Assembly: GCA_051294375.1 (NCBI GenBank)
Contig: CM119269.1
Coordinates: 15,325,918-15,389,917, forward strand
DNA length: 64,000 nt
Direction of reading: 5' to 3'
From: Paraspadella gotoi
Taxonomy: Eukaryota > Chaetognatha
Position numbers and translations under genes: made by a program. Shown here one piece after another: positions 1 through 20,147 of the stretch (its first letter is position 1; each line of letters opens with the position of its first letter). Below the pieces are notes generated by a model. That model saw only the letters and a program-made list of their open reading frames with translations, searched no databases and was not told the origin of the DNA.

Positions 1-96
1 TGAAAAAAAATCGAGAAAAGGGAATTTTTTCGCTGTCATTTCGGTTGTCAAAGCGAAAGCGATGACGACGACGGAAGACGACACTGATAACCGATG

Positions 97-97
<1 letters not shown>

Positions 98-170
<73 letters not shown>
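98..170. repeat. (GAT)n trinucleotide microsatellite
   Basis: About 24 near-perfect GAT units, followed by a few GAC units. Reading frames through it only give runs of Asp, Met or stop codons and have no flanking coding signal. Confidence 0.95.
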
Positions 171-171
<1 letters not shown>

Positions 172-473
172 CGACGATGTCAGATCGACTGTCGAAAAGG
201 TGAACATCGACAACGGATTCCAAAGTTGACTTTTTTTTCTCGGCGAATTATGATTAAATAATAGATATATATACTATATAGTAGATATGTGTTTTTTTGT
301 ATTAAAGGACCAAAAAAAAAAGTGAATTTCTTTTCTTTTCAGTTCTCGATCCACATTTTTCGCTCTTTCTCGTCTTTTTTTCCCATCATTTTTATCATTT
401 TTATCAGAAAGACGAAGATACAATCGATCGAAGCGAACGGAGAGTGAATATGAGTTCTTTCCTTTTTTTTTTT

Positions 474-600
474 TACTTGGGCGCGAGTACTCGCGAAACT
501 AAAAGAAACTTGGGTGTAGGTCGGTCGGTCGGTTAAACAGTTAATACGTTTTTTAGTCAGTCCGTCAATCTGTCCCTCATAGGTTTAAATACTTGGCAAA
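474..600. repeat. Dispersed repeat family A, copy 1
   Basis: The order acttggg / cgcgagtactcgcg / ggtcggtcggtcgg / gtccgtc...tgtcc / tttaaatac recurs at 56930-57055 in the same orientation, with roughly 70-75% similarity by eye. Both copies carry a short palindromic box (CGCGAnTACTCGCG-like) followed by GGTC tandem units. The family is not identified; it is probably an end fragment of a transposable element. Confidence 0.6.
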
Positions 601-2305
601 CTTTCTTGGACATATCTTTCATTCTCTTCTCGTCACGTTAAATACTTTCAAAAATACGGGCAGAAAAAATATCATATTTAATCAATTACTATTACATCAA
701 TAATCAAATGCTATTACATCAATAATCAATTACTATTACATCAATGATTCTACGGCACAAAGCCTCGGATTCGCCGTTCCTTGTTTTTATAAATGGAGTT
801 GGGGGGGGGGGCGGGGATGGGAGGGTGTCGGAGATTTGTAGCCCGAATCTTTTTATGTTTAAGATGCGAACTCAGTCGCCGCTACCGGCTCGAGGAGAGA
901 GCTACTTCCGCGTTACCCGAATAGATTCAGTTACATCCGGGGGATGAGATGAACAAGATCCGCGGTTCGGAGAGAGACCCTTTACATCCGGGCTTAGAAA
1001 TAAGGTGAGAATAAGAACCGGAAACGTCGAAAGAAAAAAAAAAGGAGAGTTTACGGTGCGTGTTTTGATTTTTATATGGAATCGGAATTTAAGACTCACA
1101 AAGATCGAAGAATGAAGAAAGAAGGTGAACGAGAGAGACCTCGGATTCACTCGGGAGCCAGTTATGTCCCGGATGTGAAAGGATCAAGTTACGTAGTTGA
1201 GGGTTTAGTATTTGGTTATTTAGAGATGTTTTTGTATATCAACTGAAAGGAATGATTCAATGATAAAAAAGGGAATAAGAAAAAATATACATATAACATT
1301 GTACTATTTGTAATATCAATAATTGAAAAAACTTGACTAAAGTCACTAGGTAGAAGTCAAATTAAACGCAGATGCCCTGTATAAAATGCCAAGATGGTTT
1401 ATTTATTGAATGAATAAATATTTGATAATTTATTGCCTTATACCTGTTTTATTAATATCGTATGGAGCGGATGGATAAATAGAGATTGTGACGGCCACGT
1501 TTGAACGGGTAGCAAAGAGAAGAAGGAAGAGGAGGAGGAGGAGGAGGAAGAGGATATGAATTGGGGAGGACGCTTTGTTCCAATCCGCGTCACAAACAGA
1601 AAAACGCGCCGAAGAGGTCACGTGACCTCAGAACGTGACGGATTTGAGTTTTTGTCGATGGCGATGATGAAGTGCGATCACGATGCGAACCTTTTGCGAA
1701 CGCGATGCGATCAAGATGCTGTCGTGGTGCGAACGCGTTTGCGAACGCCCATTCGTTCTCCCGAAGTTCTGAGGCAAATATTAATTCAACCTCCTTGGAA
1801 TTTTATAAAGAATTTAAAGACAAAATAAAATAAACACGATTATATTTGTTAATGACGGGAAGGCTTAACAAATATTTGCTATAAATTATGAATAGACACT
1901 GCGAATAACATAAAAGCGAAGGGATGAAAACTGACTAAAGGCGCGGGGAAAAAAATGAGGCGACCAAAATTGGCGAAAGTAAAAATCTCAGAGAAAATAT
2001 TCTTCGTTGGATGGAGGACGTTAAGTATCACGAAGCAAAGCGTGAAATCTTGAAGGCTTTGATCTTTAAAATGGAGCTTCACGGAAAATTGACTGGGCAA
2101 AAAGACCACGAAGGCCTCTAAATCTTATTTGAAGTTTTCAATTGAAACAAAAGAGGTTTGGCCACTGTGCCGTAGTACTTGAGGACGTGGCATTAAGCCT
2201 CGATTGTGAGGCCAACCAACCGACTCCCTCATCGGAGCCGCCAGCTCGGCCGGCGAGGATCCGCGCTGGGATTCTGATTTCTGAATATGGATTGTGAGTC
2301 GCCGA

Positions 2306-2576
2306 NNNNNNNNNNNNNNNNNNNNNNNNNNNNNNNNNNNNNNNNNNNNNNNNNNNNNNNNNNNNNNNNNNNNNNNNNNNNNNNNNNNNNNNNNNNNNNN
2401 NNNNNNNNNNNNNNNNNNNNNNNNNNNNNNNNNNNNNNNNNNNNNNNNNNNNNNNNNNNNNNNNNNNNNNNNNNNNNNNNNNNNNNNNNNNNNNNNNNNN
2501 NNNNNNNNNNNNNNNNNNNNNNNNNNNNNNNNNNNNNNNNNNNNNNNNNNNNNNNNNNNNNNNNNNNNNNNNNNNN
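2306..2576. other. Assembly gap (271 N)
   Basis: Run of undetermined bases. GA-rich sequence starts immediately to its right, so the gap may have been caused by a GA repeat. Confidence 0.99.
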
Positions 2577-2794
2577 GAGAGAACTTGATTGCAAAGAATG
2601 CGAGAAAGACAGATAGGGATTGAGGAAGAGAGAGACAGAGTGGGGGCTAAGGGCGAGCCTTGAGCGAAAAAGACAGTAAGATAGCTGCTGGTGGAGCGGG
2701 AGTGATAACCGGTAGCACCTCTGACGGTCGAGAGACGACGTCACGAGTTTTAATCGATGCGATCGAAAAGAAGAATCCAAGGACGAAAGGATTC

Positions 2795-2885
2795 CCGAGA
2801 GAGAGAGAAGAGAGGAGGAGAAAGGAGAAGAAGAGAAGGAAAAAGAAGAGAGAGAGAAAGAGAGAGAGAGAGTAGAGAGAGAAAG

Positions 2886-2952
<67 letters not shown>

Positions 2953-3051
2953 GAAAAACGCGTCAAGGACAAAGACGAAGGACGTTCGGTTCGATTGTTC
3001 ATCATTCGTTCGTTCGTTCGTTCGTTCGTTCGTTCGTTCGTTCGTTCGTTC
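2795..3051. repeat. GA-rich tract, (GA)n and (TTCG)n
   Basis: An impure GA tract from about 2795 leads into pure (GA)n at 2891-2948. After about 55 bp follows (TTCG)n at 3004-3050. Open frames here encode only Glu/Arg or Asn-Glu-Arg-Thr repeats and are not genes. Confidence 0.9.
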
Positions 3052-3228
3052 TTGAGTTCCTTATGAAGCTCATTCGATTGGGCGGGAAGTCGGTGGTCGG
3101 TCGATTCCATCATTGACCGTCGAGTGGAATCGGAAACCGAAACTCAAATTCGATTCTCGATTGATGATGATTCAGAATTCATCGCCTTTTCCCTTCTTTT
3201 ACGATTTGACGATCACGACGCCGACCAT

Positions 3229-3292
3229 GACGACGACGACGACGACGACGAAGACGACGACGACGACGACGACGAAGACGACGACGACGACG

Positions 3293-3324
<32 letters not shown>

Positions 3325-3333
3325 AGACGACGA
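3229..3333. repeat. (GAC)n trinucleotide repeat
   Basis: About 30 GAC units interrupted by GAA. It encodes poly-Asp, poly-Thr or poly-Arg depending on frame. Similar (GAC/GTC)n arrays at 3953-3992, 7600-7670 and 9150-9340 show this is a genome-wide microsatellite type and not a coding acidic domain. Confidence 0.9.
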
Positions 3334-3749
3334 TTTTTTCCGCTGAGTCGACGATATTGAATGACTCATCCGAGATAGAGAAGGAAAAGAGATAGAGATA
3401 GAGATAGAGATAGAGAAGGGAAAGTTGTCGTCGTCGTTTTCGTCGTCGCCTTATTATCTCGTCTTCTTCGTCGTCTTCCTCATTAACCTTTGACCCAGAG
3501 GTTGAAGTGTTGAAGGGTTGGAGGGTCGGCATTGGTAAGGCGAGAGTGAGTGGCCTCGCCCCGTTCCGTTACAATGTTTACTTGTCAAGTTGAGTGTCAA
3601 GTTGTGTCCCAAGTCTTAAGTCCTAATTATCAATTATCATTTCCGTCATGGAGGGTCTACTGAATAAAGAACATAATCCTTTTTTGTTTTGCATACGCTA
3701 TAATGAATTTCCCCCTTAACTACCATTCTTAATTCCTTAAACTAAATAT

Positions 3750-3782
3750 AAATCAATCAATCAATCAATAAATAAATAAATA

Positions 3783-3817
<35 letters not shown>

Positions 3818-3884
3818 AAATAAATAAATCAATAAATCAATAAATCAATAAATAAATCAATAAATCAATAAATCAATAAATCAA

Positions 3885-3919
<35 letters not shown>

Positions 3920-3921
3920 AT
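3750..3921. repeat. Mixed (AATC)n/(AATA)n tetranucleotide array
   Basis: Alternating blocks of AATC and AATA units, typical of a compound microsatellite that is slipping and interconverting. A (GTC)n block follows at 3953-3992. Confidence 0.9.
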
Positions 3922-3954
3922 ACCTCCCGCAAAATGAACTCGTTCCCCTGTGGA

Positions 3955-3994
<40 letters not shown>

Positions 3995-4105
3995 GAGGGA
4001 AAAAGATGATTTATTTTCCTGACATAGCTCGTTTGTTTTTTTCCCCCCGGTGTAAACAAAACAGGAAGGCCTTATTTTAGGTTGTTTTTTTGTTTATTAT
4101 CCCAG

Positions 4106-4279
4106 GACGACATCTTCTCGTTCGTCGCGAAGAGAATCGAGGTCAACGCGACAAAAGCGTCGAAGCAGCAGCTGCAGCAAGACCAGTCGGCGCAGCAGTC
4201 GCAGCAGCAAGGGGAGAACCTCGACGCCGCGACGCAGCCGGATTCCAACGTCTCAGCCGAGGGCGTCGAGACGAAGTAA
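4106..4279 (+). CDS. Terminal exon of an unidentified plus-strand gene (partial)
   Basis: A 3' splice site (ttattatcccag) is followed by a phase-0 reading frame of 57 codons and a TAA stop. The GC-rich, codon-biased sequence contrasts sharply with the AT-rich flanks. The peptide starts DDIFSFVAKRIEV, then a Gln-rich stretch with many Q and S residues, and ends in a polar tail (SAEGVETK). The N-terminal 13 residues look like the end of a folded helical domain and the rest like a disordered tail. I do not recognise the protein. Upstream exons are not visible in 1-4105; they may lie in the N gap or outside the window. An alternative is that the GTAAAA at the stop acts as a donor into the open frame starting near 4384, but that acceptor is poor. 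Confidence 0.5.
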   Translation, partial: DDIFSFVAKRIEVNATKASKQQLQQDQSAQQSQQQGENLDAATQPDSNVSAEGVETK

Positions 4280-6677
4280 AACGAGATTTTTTCCTCCCTC
4301 TCTAATCTCTATTGATAATTTAAATTTGGACGCCACGTCATCGTAAAAGTCCACATTTCTATTGTGTGTGTGTGTGGAGCTGTCTCGCGTGCGATCCTTT
4401 CGAAAACGATATCGTACGCCCGCGCGCCTTCATCGGCCTCGTCGGTATTTACGAGGGACCGGATCTTCCTTTCGATGGTTTTATGACCCCAACTCGTCCT
4501 CGCACTCGGCGTCTCCGCTTCCCGTTCTCCCGCTTTCCTTTCCCTTCTTTTCTATCTTCACTTCACGTCCATCGCTTTTCAACTTCTCCATTCCATCTTC
4601 CCGCTATTTGTAATCTATGTGGTTTTTCAATTTCCCGGGTCCCAACTTCCCATCTGTTTCTCACTCATACATCTCTCCTGGCTATCACTCCAGCTCAAGT
4701 GTCCGTATATCGAGCACACGCCGGATCCTCACTCATCTACTCTCACCATCTTTTCTCTTCCCATCCTCTTGCTTTCTTTCTCCTCACTTTCCATCTTCCA
4801 CTTCCCGTCTTTCTCTTCCCATCCTCTTGCTTTCTGTTCTTCTCACTTTCCATCTTCCACTTCCGCTCTTTCTCTTCATCCTCTTGCTTTCTGTTCTCTC
4901 ACTTTCCATTCTTCCATTCCCGTCTTTCTCTTCCCATCCATAAATCCGGATTTCCTCTTTCCTTCCTCCGCTTTCTATCTTCCACTTCCCGTCATCCCAT
5001 TTCCCTTCCCCTCGTTCCCCGTCCTTCCGCTTTGGGGAAAAGTCTCCGAATTTATGCCGAGAATCTTTTCCTCGGTGACTTTTCAGTCAAAGCTTCCGTA
5101 GGGAGATTCGTCTATTCGTCTATTCACTCCGCCCCCCCCACTAACTTTCGTCTCTCACTCAAGAGGCAGCTTTACGACCTCAGTGTATCATTTTCACCTC
5201 ACCAGGGAAATTTTACGACATTTTTTCCATTATTATCGATGCGGTGGGTGACTTGTGAGGAGTGGGGGGAGATATTCAATTCCACCGTCTCCGTCTCTCG
5301 TGGGATAATTTATTGGTCCATTGTCTCGTTCTGATTGAAAATTGTAAAATGAAACGTCAAGCGTCAGTTTCTCATCTTCGAAACAGAAATTCTCCCGCGT
5401 CGATGGGCGATAATAAGGAGAAACAAAAGAACAACGAGGAGAGAAAAGAGAAGAAAAATTGAGAAACTCTACATCCGGGTGAATCATCCGGGTAAAAAGT
5501 GACGGAGACGTTAAAAAAAAAAAATATGTTAAAAATGACGACGATGACGTCGTAAATTTGCGTAACGTGATGTAAATTAATGGAAATAAAACGGAATCTA
5601 GTTCGATTTCTTTTTTTTTTCTTCTTTTTCTTTCTTTCCTAAAGAAACAACAAAAAAAAGATGAAAAAACAAAAACTCTCTCTCTCTCGGATTTTTGTTT
5701 TCAAACTCAGTTGGAGAGGAAAATTGCTTGTTTTTTTTTGGTTTCTTTTTGTTTTTTTGATTCTGACTCGATAAAAAAAGATTACGGAGTCGATAGAAGA
5801 GGCCAGAGGTAAAAAAAAATAATAGTAGCGACTTTAATTTACACCGTAATTAGTACAATTGTAAGCAATGCTACAAAAATAAAGCCCAGTCTAAAGCGAC
5901 AAAATTTACATTAGATCCCGCCTACAGATAAAATAATGATAGTGTAATGCGTGTTTTTTTTTCTATTTCTAAAAAAACATTAAGACTATTTAACATTTTA
6001 GAAAAATATTTAAAAAAATTGATATAATTCGACTCTGAAACGCTTGTATAGTAAATATGTTGTTCATATGTTCGTTGGGCCGACGTTGGCGCCCTCTTCT
6101 CAGTCTGCGCGAAACTCGAAGCTCATTTCGTCTCCGCTGAAGGAAATCGATTCGGTTTAATCAAAAATCAATTATGAATATTGAATATAATTGGAATCTC
6201 TGCAATCACGATGGGGATTCAGGGATTCAGCGAAATGAAGTGGAGTGGGGGGGGAGAGGGAAACCCCTCCTTGCGGCGACGAAAGCGAAGAAAGTCAGGA
6301 AAGCGGTGGCGGCGGCGGCTGCTGCAGCAGTGGCTGCAGCCGCGGCGGCGTCACCGATTGCGCTGGTTTTAATTAAAGGAGGTCGGAAGCAGAATGAGTA
6401 CAAAAGAGCAGGATGAGGATGAAGGAGGAAAGAATGGGAAAAGTTTAAAAAATAAAAGATAAAGAAAAAGTGAGAAAGAAAGAAAGAATAAAAGAAAGAA
6501 AAGGGAGGAGATAAAGAGAAGAAAATTTGATGCTGGGGGAAAAAGAAAAAATAAAGAGGCTACAAGATGTCGCGAGAGAGACGGAGGTAAGAGAAAATAA
6601 AAAAAAAAGACGTGAAAAGAATCAAGTAAAGATGGAAAAGTTTAAAAAAATAGAAAAAATTTCCATTCAAAACCATT
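4280..6677. other. No supported gene; possible 3' UTR, then pyrimidine-rich DNA
   Basis: The first part may be 3' UTR of the exon ending at 4279. From about 4540 to 5000 the plus strand is strongly C/T-rich, with imperfect repeats of a ctttccatcttccacttcccg-like unit that open two long Ser/Phe/Pro frames with no other coding sign. 5500-6660 is AT-rich with poly-T and poly-A runs. Confidence 0.5.
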
Positions 6678-16060
<9,383 letters not shown>

Positions 16061-16609
16061 CTGAATAAATAATTATTAATTTGCAAAATAAGAAATTACA
16101 CTTATCAATTCAAATGACACACCCAATACACTGAAAAACAATCTTTAGCCTGGTGAGAAAGAACACATTGTAGGATAATGTCTCCAATTGAAGAATTTTG
16201 TTAACTCCTATGTAGGAGTTGTTTGATTTTAATTACGTGAACTAACGTGAGAAAATAAACAAAAAAACCAAAAAAACCAAAAAAAAACCAATGAGTTTCT
16301 CTAAAATCAAACAATTGCTACTTCCTTCTATTTTTTTGTTGTTGTTATATTGACTAGAATTTTGTCCTAATTCTTATAACCTTTTAGAAACAGTGACAAT
16401 AATACGAATGCTATATTTACAAACTTTTAAAGGTCATATTTTTTACAGTTTTAAACGACTTAAATAGTTGAAACAGCAAAGAGTTATTTTTGAACTGGCG
16501 CGGGTCTACGAAAAAAAGACCATAAAATTCGGAGTCAGTCGATGTTGGTTAAAAGAAAATTGAAATTTGTGGCGCTGCAATAACCGAGGGCGGAGGGAGG
16601 ATGGGGAGA

Positions 16610-16628
16610 GAAAGAGAGAGAGAGAGAG

Positions 16629-16705
<77 letters not shown>
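16610..16705. repeat. (GA)n microsatellite
   Basis: Long tract immediately next to the candidate exon 16712-16831. It is on the opposite strand sense to the tract at 15857-15950, so the two are complementary in one transcript and flank the exon at 15959-16060. Confidence 0.95.
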
Positions 16706-16709
<4 letters not shown>

Positions 16710-16711
16710 CA

Positions 16712-16831
16712 AGCTTTGCAGAAAAGTAAACTCCAAGCACCCCTGTCTGAGCCAGAGTTCGTCCAAGAAAACAAAGAAGACTTTTGAGGAAAGGATTTTC
16801 GCCGCCGCCTGGTCGTCCTCCGTCGTCTGTC
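16712..16831 (-). CDS. Candidate upstream exon of the unidentified minus-strand gene
   Basis: A 3' splice site (ccctcag) precedes a frame reading TTEDDQAAAKILSSKVFFVF and then LDELWLRQGCLEF. The sequence has good codon variety and alternating hydrophobic residues, as in a helical domain. The 3' end is unclear because the frame runs directly into (CT)n without a good GT donor, so the left boundary is a guess. It fits as the exon before 15959-16060 but I could not prove the junction. Confidence 0.4.
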
Positions 16832-17685
16832 CTGAGGGAAAATAAAAGAAAAAAGAAAGATGAAGAAAGAAAGAAGGAAGTTAAAAAAGAAAGAAAGAAT
16901 ATAGAAATGGAAAGGATGAAAGAAATAAGAAAAAAACTGGAATGACAGGAAAGGGATAAAAAATCGGAATATGTGTGGCTTAAGTGAACAGATAACGGAA
17001 TCAAGGCCGCTAGGACTACGTTTTGGATGTTAATAATTCATTCAATTAGAATTCATGCGATATTTTGATATAAATCGTGGCGAATATATGAATTAATATT
17101 TATTAATTTTTATCAATAATATCTATTTATAAATTAATTTTATCGATCCATATTATTACTATGATTTATGTATTTTTTATGATTATTTTTTGGCGTTTAA
17201 TTCAAATCGTGGAATTATCAGAATTTAACAAAGTGACTGACTTTTCCCCTTCCGCCTATTGATCGGAATTCACATTGCATCAGTTTGTTTTTATCTTACA
17301 CAAACAACAAAAAGAAAGATCAAATACAATATCTTTAATCTTTAATTTAGCTACTTTTTTTTGTGTCCTTCATTCTGATTGTTGACCCGAAGCGAATTCG
17401 GCCACAGAAATTGCGTCTCTTTCTTTTTGGATCTCCGCGACTCGACGGCGAAAAAGCAAAAGAAGAATTAATATGCGATAAGAAAACGAGGGCGTCGTCG
17501 TCGTCGTTGTTGTCGTCGTCGTCGTTGTTGTCGTCGTCGTTGTTTTGTCGTCGTTATCAATTTGCGTCGTCGTCGTCACCGTCTTCGTCATCGTAATCAT
17601 CGTCTTGGATGCAATCAAGAATTTGCGAGAAAATTTGTAATCACATGAAAATTATTATGCTCTATACATGATTAGAAAGATACGT

Positions 17686-17792
17686 AGAGAAAGAGAGAGA
17701 GAAAGAGAGAGAGAGGAGAATAGGAATCGAGAGAGAGAGAAGAGAAGAGAGAGAAGAGAGAGAGAGAGAGAGAGGAGAAGGAGAGAAGGAGA

Positions 17793-17824
<32 letters not shown>

Positions 17825-17825
17825 A
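17686..17825. repeat. Impure (GA)n tract
   Basis: GA units with AGAAGA interruptions. Opens Ser/Leu frames on the minus strand that are not genes. Confidence 0.92.
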
Positions 17826-17929
17826 ATAACTGAACAGAAAAGGCAGAATACATGCTTCCAAAGAGTGCTCAGGATGAAAACAACCATAAGCTAAACACAC
17901 TTATAATTTCTAGTCGACGCCCCTCGTCA

Positions 17930-17968
17930 TCATCGTCATCATCATCATCATATCATCATCCATCATCG

Positions 17969-18007
<39 letters not shown>

Positions 18008-18043
18008 ATCACATCATCATCATCAATCATCGTCATCGTCATC
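17930..18043. repeat. (CAT)n trinucleotide repeat
   Basis: About 35 ATC/CAT units with short interruptions; gives poly-Ser in one frame. It lies directly beyond the candidate exon at 18070-18342. A related (GTC/GTT)n array is at 17494-17560. Confidence 0.93.
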
Positions 18044-18069
18044 GCCTTCGCGACTGTGTGTCCGTGCTT

Positions 18070-18342
18070 TTATTGACGGAACGTCGAGGGCAGCCATACG
18101 GAATGAAACCAAAGACGACGACGACGAACGACGCACGACGACGCGAGAACGACACGACGACAGACGAACATAAACAAAACCAGAATAACTTTCGCTTCGA
18201 GTGACAAATAATTCGGGAGCAACAGGATCCAGAAAGGAGCCACCAAGATGCCAACACAGAAGCCCGAAAAAAAACTAATTAAGAAGCGGACGGAAATCCC
18301 GCTCACCGTCTTGTGGTTTCCATCGGTCGTGGACGACGATTG
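18070..18342 (-). CDS. Candidate terminal exon encoding two membrane segments
   Basis: After a possible acceptor (gagtattag) a phase-0 frame of 90 codons runs to TAA. It contains two strongly hydrophobic stretches, FLISFFSGFCVGILVAPFWI followed by LLLPNY, and then VILVLFMFV, with a short polar link (SLEAK) between them. The remainder is Arg-rich because of CGT repeats. The preceding candidate exon (19059-19224) ends in phase 0, which is compatible. It could be the membrane-anchored end of a separate gene upstream of the 6.7-16 kb gene, or intronic noise. The family is not recognised. Confidence 0.3.
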   Translation of the reverse strand, partial: QSSSTTDGNHKTVSGISVRFLISFFSGFCVGILVAPFWILLLPNYLSLEAKVILVLFMFVCRRVVLASSCVVRRRRLWFHSVWLPSTFRQ

Positions 18343-18426
18343 CTAATACTCGAAAGATTTCGATGGCGCGCGAGCGAGGGCACGCCCATCTCGCCTGGCG
18401 CGTAGCTGGCGCGTAGTAGTTCACTG

Positions 18427-18427
<1 letters not shown>

Positions 18428-18511
<84 letters not shown>

Positions 18512-18564
18512 TTGAGGGGGGAGAGCGTAAAATATGAGATAACCTTTTGGCCTGGAGTGATTGC

Positions 18565-18634
<70 letters not shown>

Positions 18635-18655
18635 GAGAGATAGAGAGAGAGATTA
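18428..18655. repeat. Two (GA)n tracts separated by about 60 bp
   Basis: Tracts at 18428-18512 and 18570-18655. The segment between them and the segment after the second tract share 'accttttggcc(t/g)', so the pair may be a local duplication. Confidence 0.85.
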
Positions 18656-19058
18656 CCTTTGGCCGGCCATTGTGGGGTAATAGGAAAGGTTCAGGGTAAT
18701 TCTGGCGGAGTAAAGGGGGCGGCCATGGCGAAGACGTGGAGCGCGCGTCAACGCGCGTGTCACGGGCGTAGGAAGACGGGAGAGACGAGCGAATGTCACA
18801 CGGGCGAGTGTCCGGGCGAGTGTCACGGCGAGTGTCCGACGAGTGACGGGCGAGAGTGAGGTCGCTTGTGTCACCGCGCCAGGTTTAAATCAAAAATGAA
18901 TTGGGGTCAACGACCTTTGTCCTTATGTGTTATTAATCTTTTATTTTGTCCTTTTTTTTCGCTTGTTTTTGTTTTGATTTAATTATGAATTTGAATTGAT
19001 TTTTTCCCCTGAATATCGAAGAGTTCTGTGATTCTGAGGCCAAAAAAGTTCACCTCAC

Positions 19059-19224
19059 AAAAGTCGTGATGCCGTGAAACTGAGGAGAGGAGTGACGATA
19101 GTGAGGATAGGCGGTGAAAAGTCCGTTGGTGAACTTTTCGTATTCATACATCAAATTCCGAGGCAAACCTTCAAGATAGGACCATTTATTCGCTTCATGA
19201 ACGATGCCGCGGCAAACGGAGATG
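19059..19224 (-). CDS. Candidate exon of an unidentified minus-strand gene
   Basis: Acceptor ttttctgacag and donor TTT|gtgagg bracket a 166-nt exon. Its frame reads RGIVHEANKWSYLEGLPRNL, MYEYEKFTNGLFTAYPHYRH and SSPQFHGITTF. The residue mix (W, Y, H, C, N with varied codons) is very unlike the surrounding AT-rich DNA and looks like a real protein segment. It enters with one base and exits in phase 0. I do not recognise the family. The neighbour exon at 22567-22641 ends with one base hanging, so it cannot be joined directly; an exon between them would be needed. Confidence 0.5.
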
Positions 19225-19857
19225 CTGTCAGAAAATGCGGTAAAGTAAGAGTTAGCGACTATGCATTAGACCTCCCAGTATCAAAAAATTGTCTTCCAAT
19301 CTCCACTCGTTCGGTTTCCTCGTTATTTTATAAGATAGATAAGTTTAAACTTAAATCTGGAAAAAAATTGTGACCCGATCAACCCCAGATGAAGCGCAAA
19401 GTCAATTACGCATCCTCGTGTTGTAAAATTTTTTTTTCTCAGAAAAAAAAAAAATAATTCCCCTATTGTTAATTTTTTATTAAATAATTGCTACAAGTGA
19501 TTCACCAAACTAATAATTGAACTATTTAAAAATCATAAATTTTTTCTGAAACACAGGCATCTTATATTAAACCGATGTAAGGTAAAAATAACCGCGAAGT
19601 AAGGAAAAAATAACCGGAAGTATAGTATTTAAATAACCTTTCCTAGAAAAGAGTACAATTTTAACCTCGCAATGAAAGAATAAAACTTGAGAATTTGAAA
19701 CGCTTATGCCTATATATAGAGAGTAGAGAATACAGTACAGTATATATATAAAAAAATTCTTATTCAAATTATTAAGATATAAATACTAGATTTCCAGTTT
19801 GATCATAAGTAATTATTGAGTACATTCATTTGTTAAAGCGAAGCCTTTAAATGAACT

Positions 19858-20147
19858 CAGTTCATTTTGAAACTGTAATGTGTTGCCCGTTCTCAACCTT
19901 GAGTTTACTGTGAAGATATTTTCCTCTTCACGGCCCATGGAAACATGCGTTTGTAGCGCCGCCCGTTCCTTGCGAAGCTTAACAAGTTTTGTCTGGAATA
20001 TTAGATGAATCTCAAGGAATTTTGTGAATGGAAAAAGTAGCCATGAGATTTCAAAGTTTATTTAATGTCAAACTTATCAAGAAAAAAACCCGTAAAACTC
20101 ATGAGAGACGGCAACACATTACAGGTTTTCAAAACGAACTGAAGTAA
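19858..20147. mobile_element. Short element with about 30-bp terminal inverted repeats (MITE-like)
   Basis: The left end reads agttcattttgaaa.ctgtaatgtgttgcc. The right end is its reverse complement with few changes (ggcaacacattacagg.tttcaaaacgaact), about 230 bp away. There is no coding capacity inside. The flanks show tcag/tgaa but no target duplication I can assign with confidence. The structure fits a non-autonomous DNA transposon. Confidence 0.6.

Larger units (their letters stand above)
1..2305. other. No supported gene; low-complexity and repeat DNA
   Basis: I see no exon with convincing codon structure and splice sites. The stretch holds a (GAT)n run, poly-T/poly-A runs and one copy of a dispersed repeat (474-600). 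A short minus-strand reading near 2205-2280 (a candidate exon after a 'tattcag' acceptor, with small polar residues) is too weak to call. The stretch ends at an assembly gap. Confidence 0.6.

Noticed and set aside
2229-3113. 294-residue minus-strand frame with Ser/Leu repeats and X run
   Set aside because: Runs through the N gap and a (GA)n tract; open because of repeat composition.
3113-3360. Plus-strand frames rich in Asp (poly-D) or Thr
   Set aside because: They come only from the (GAC)n microsatellite. Similar arrays recur elsewhere with no flanking exon.
4366-5334. Long plus-strand frame starting MCVWSCLACDPFENDIV
   Set aside because: The first 45 codons look tempting (RPRAFIGLVGIYEGPDLPFD) and could follow the exon at 4106-4279 if GTAAAA were a donor. 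However, the acceptor (gtgtgtgtggag) lacks a pyrimidine tract, a second frame is equally open, and the rest is composition-driven Ser/Phe/Pro. Left out for lack of support.
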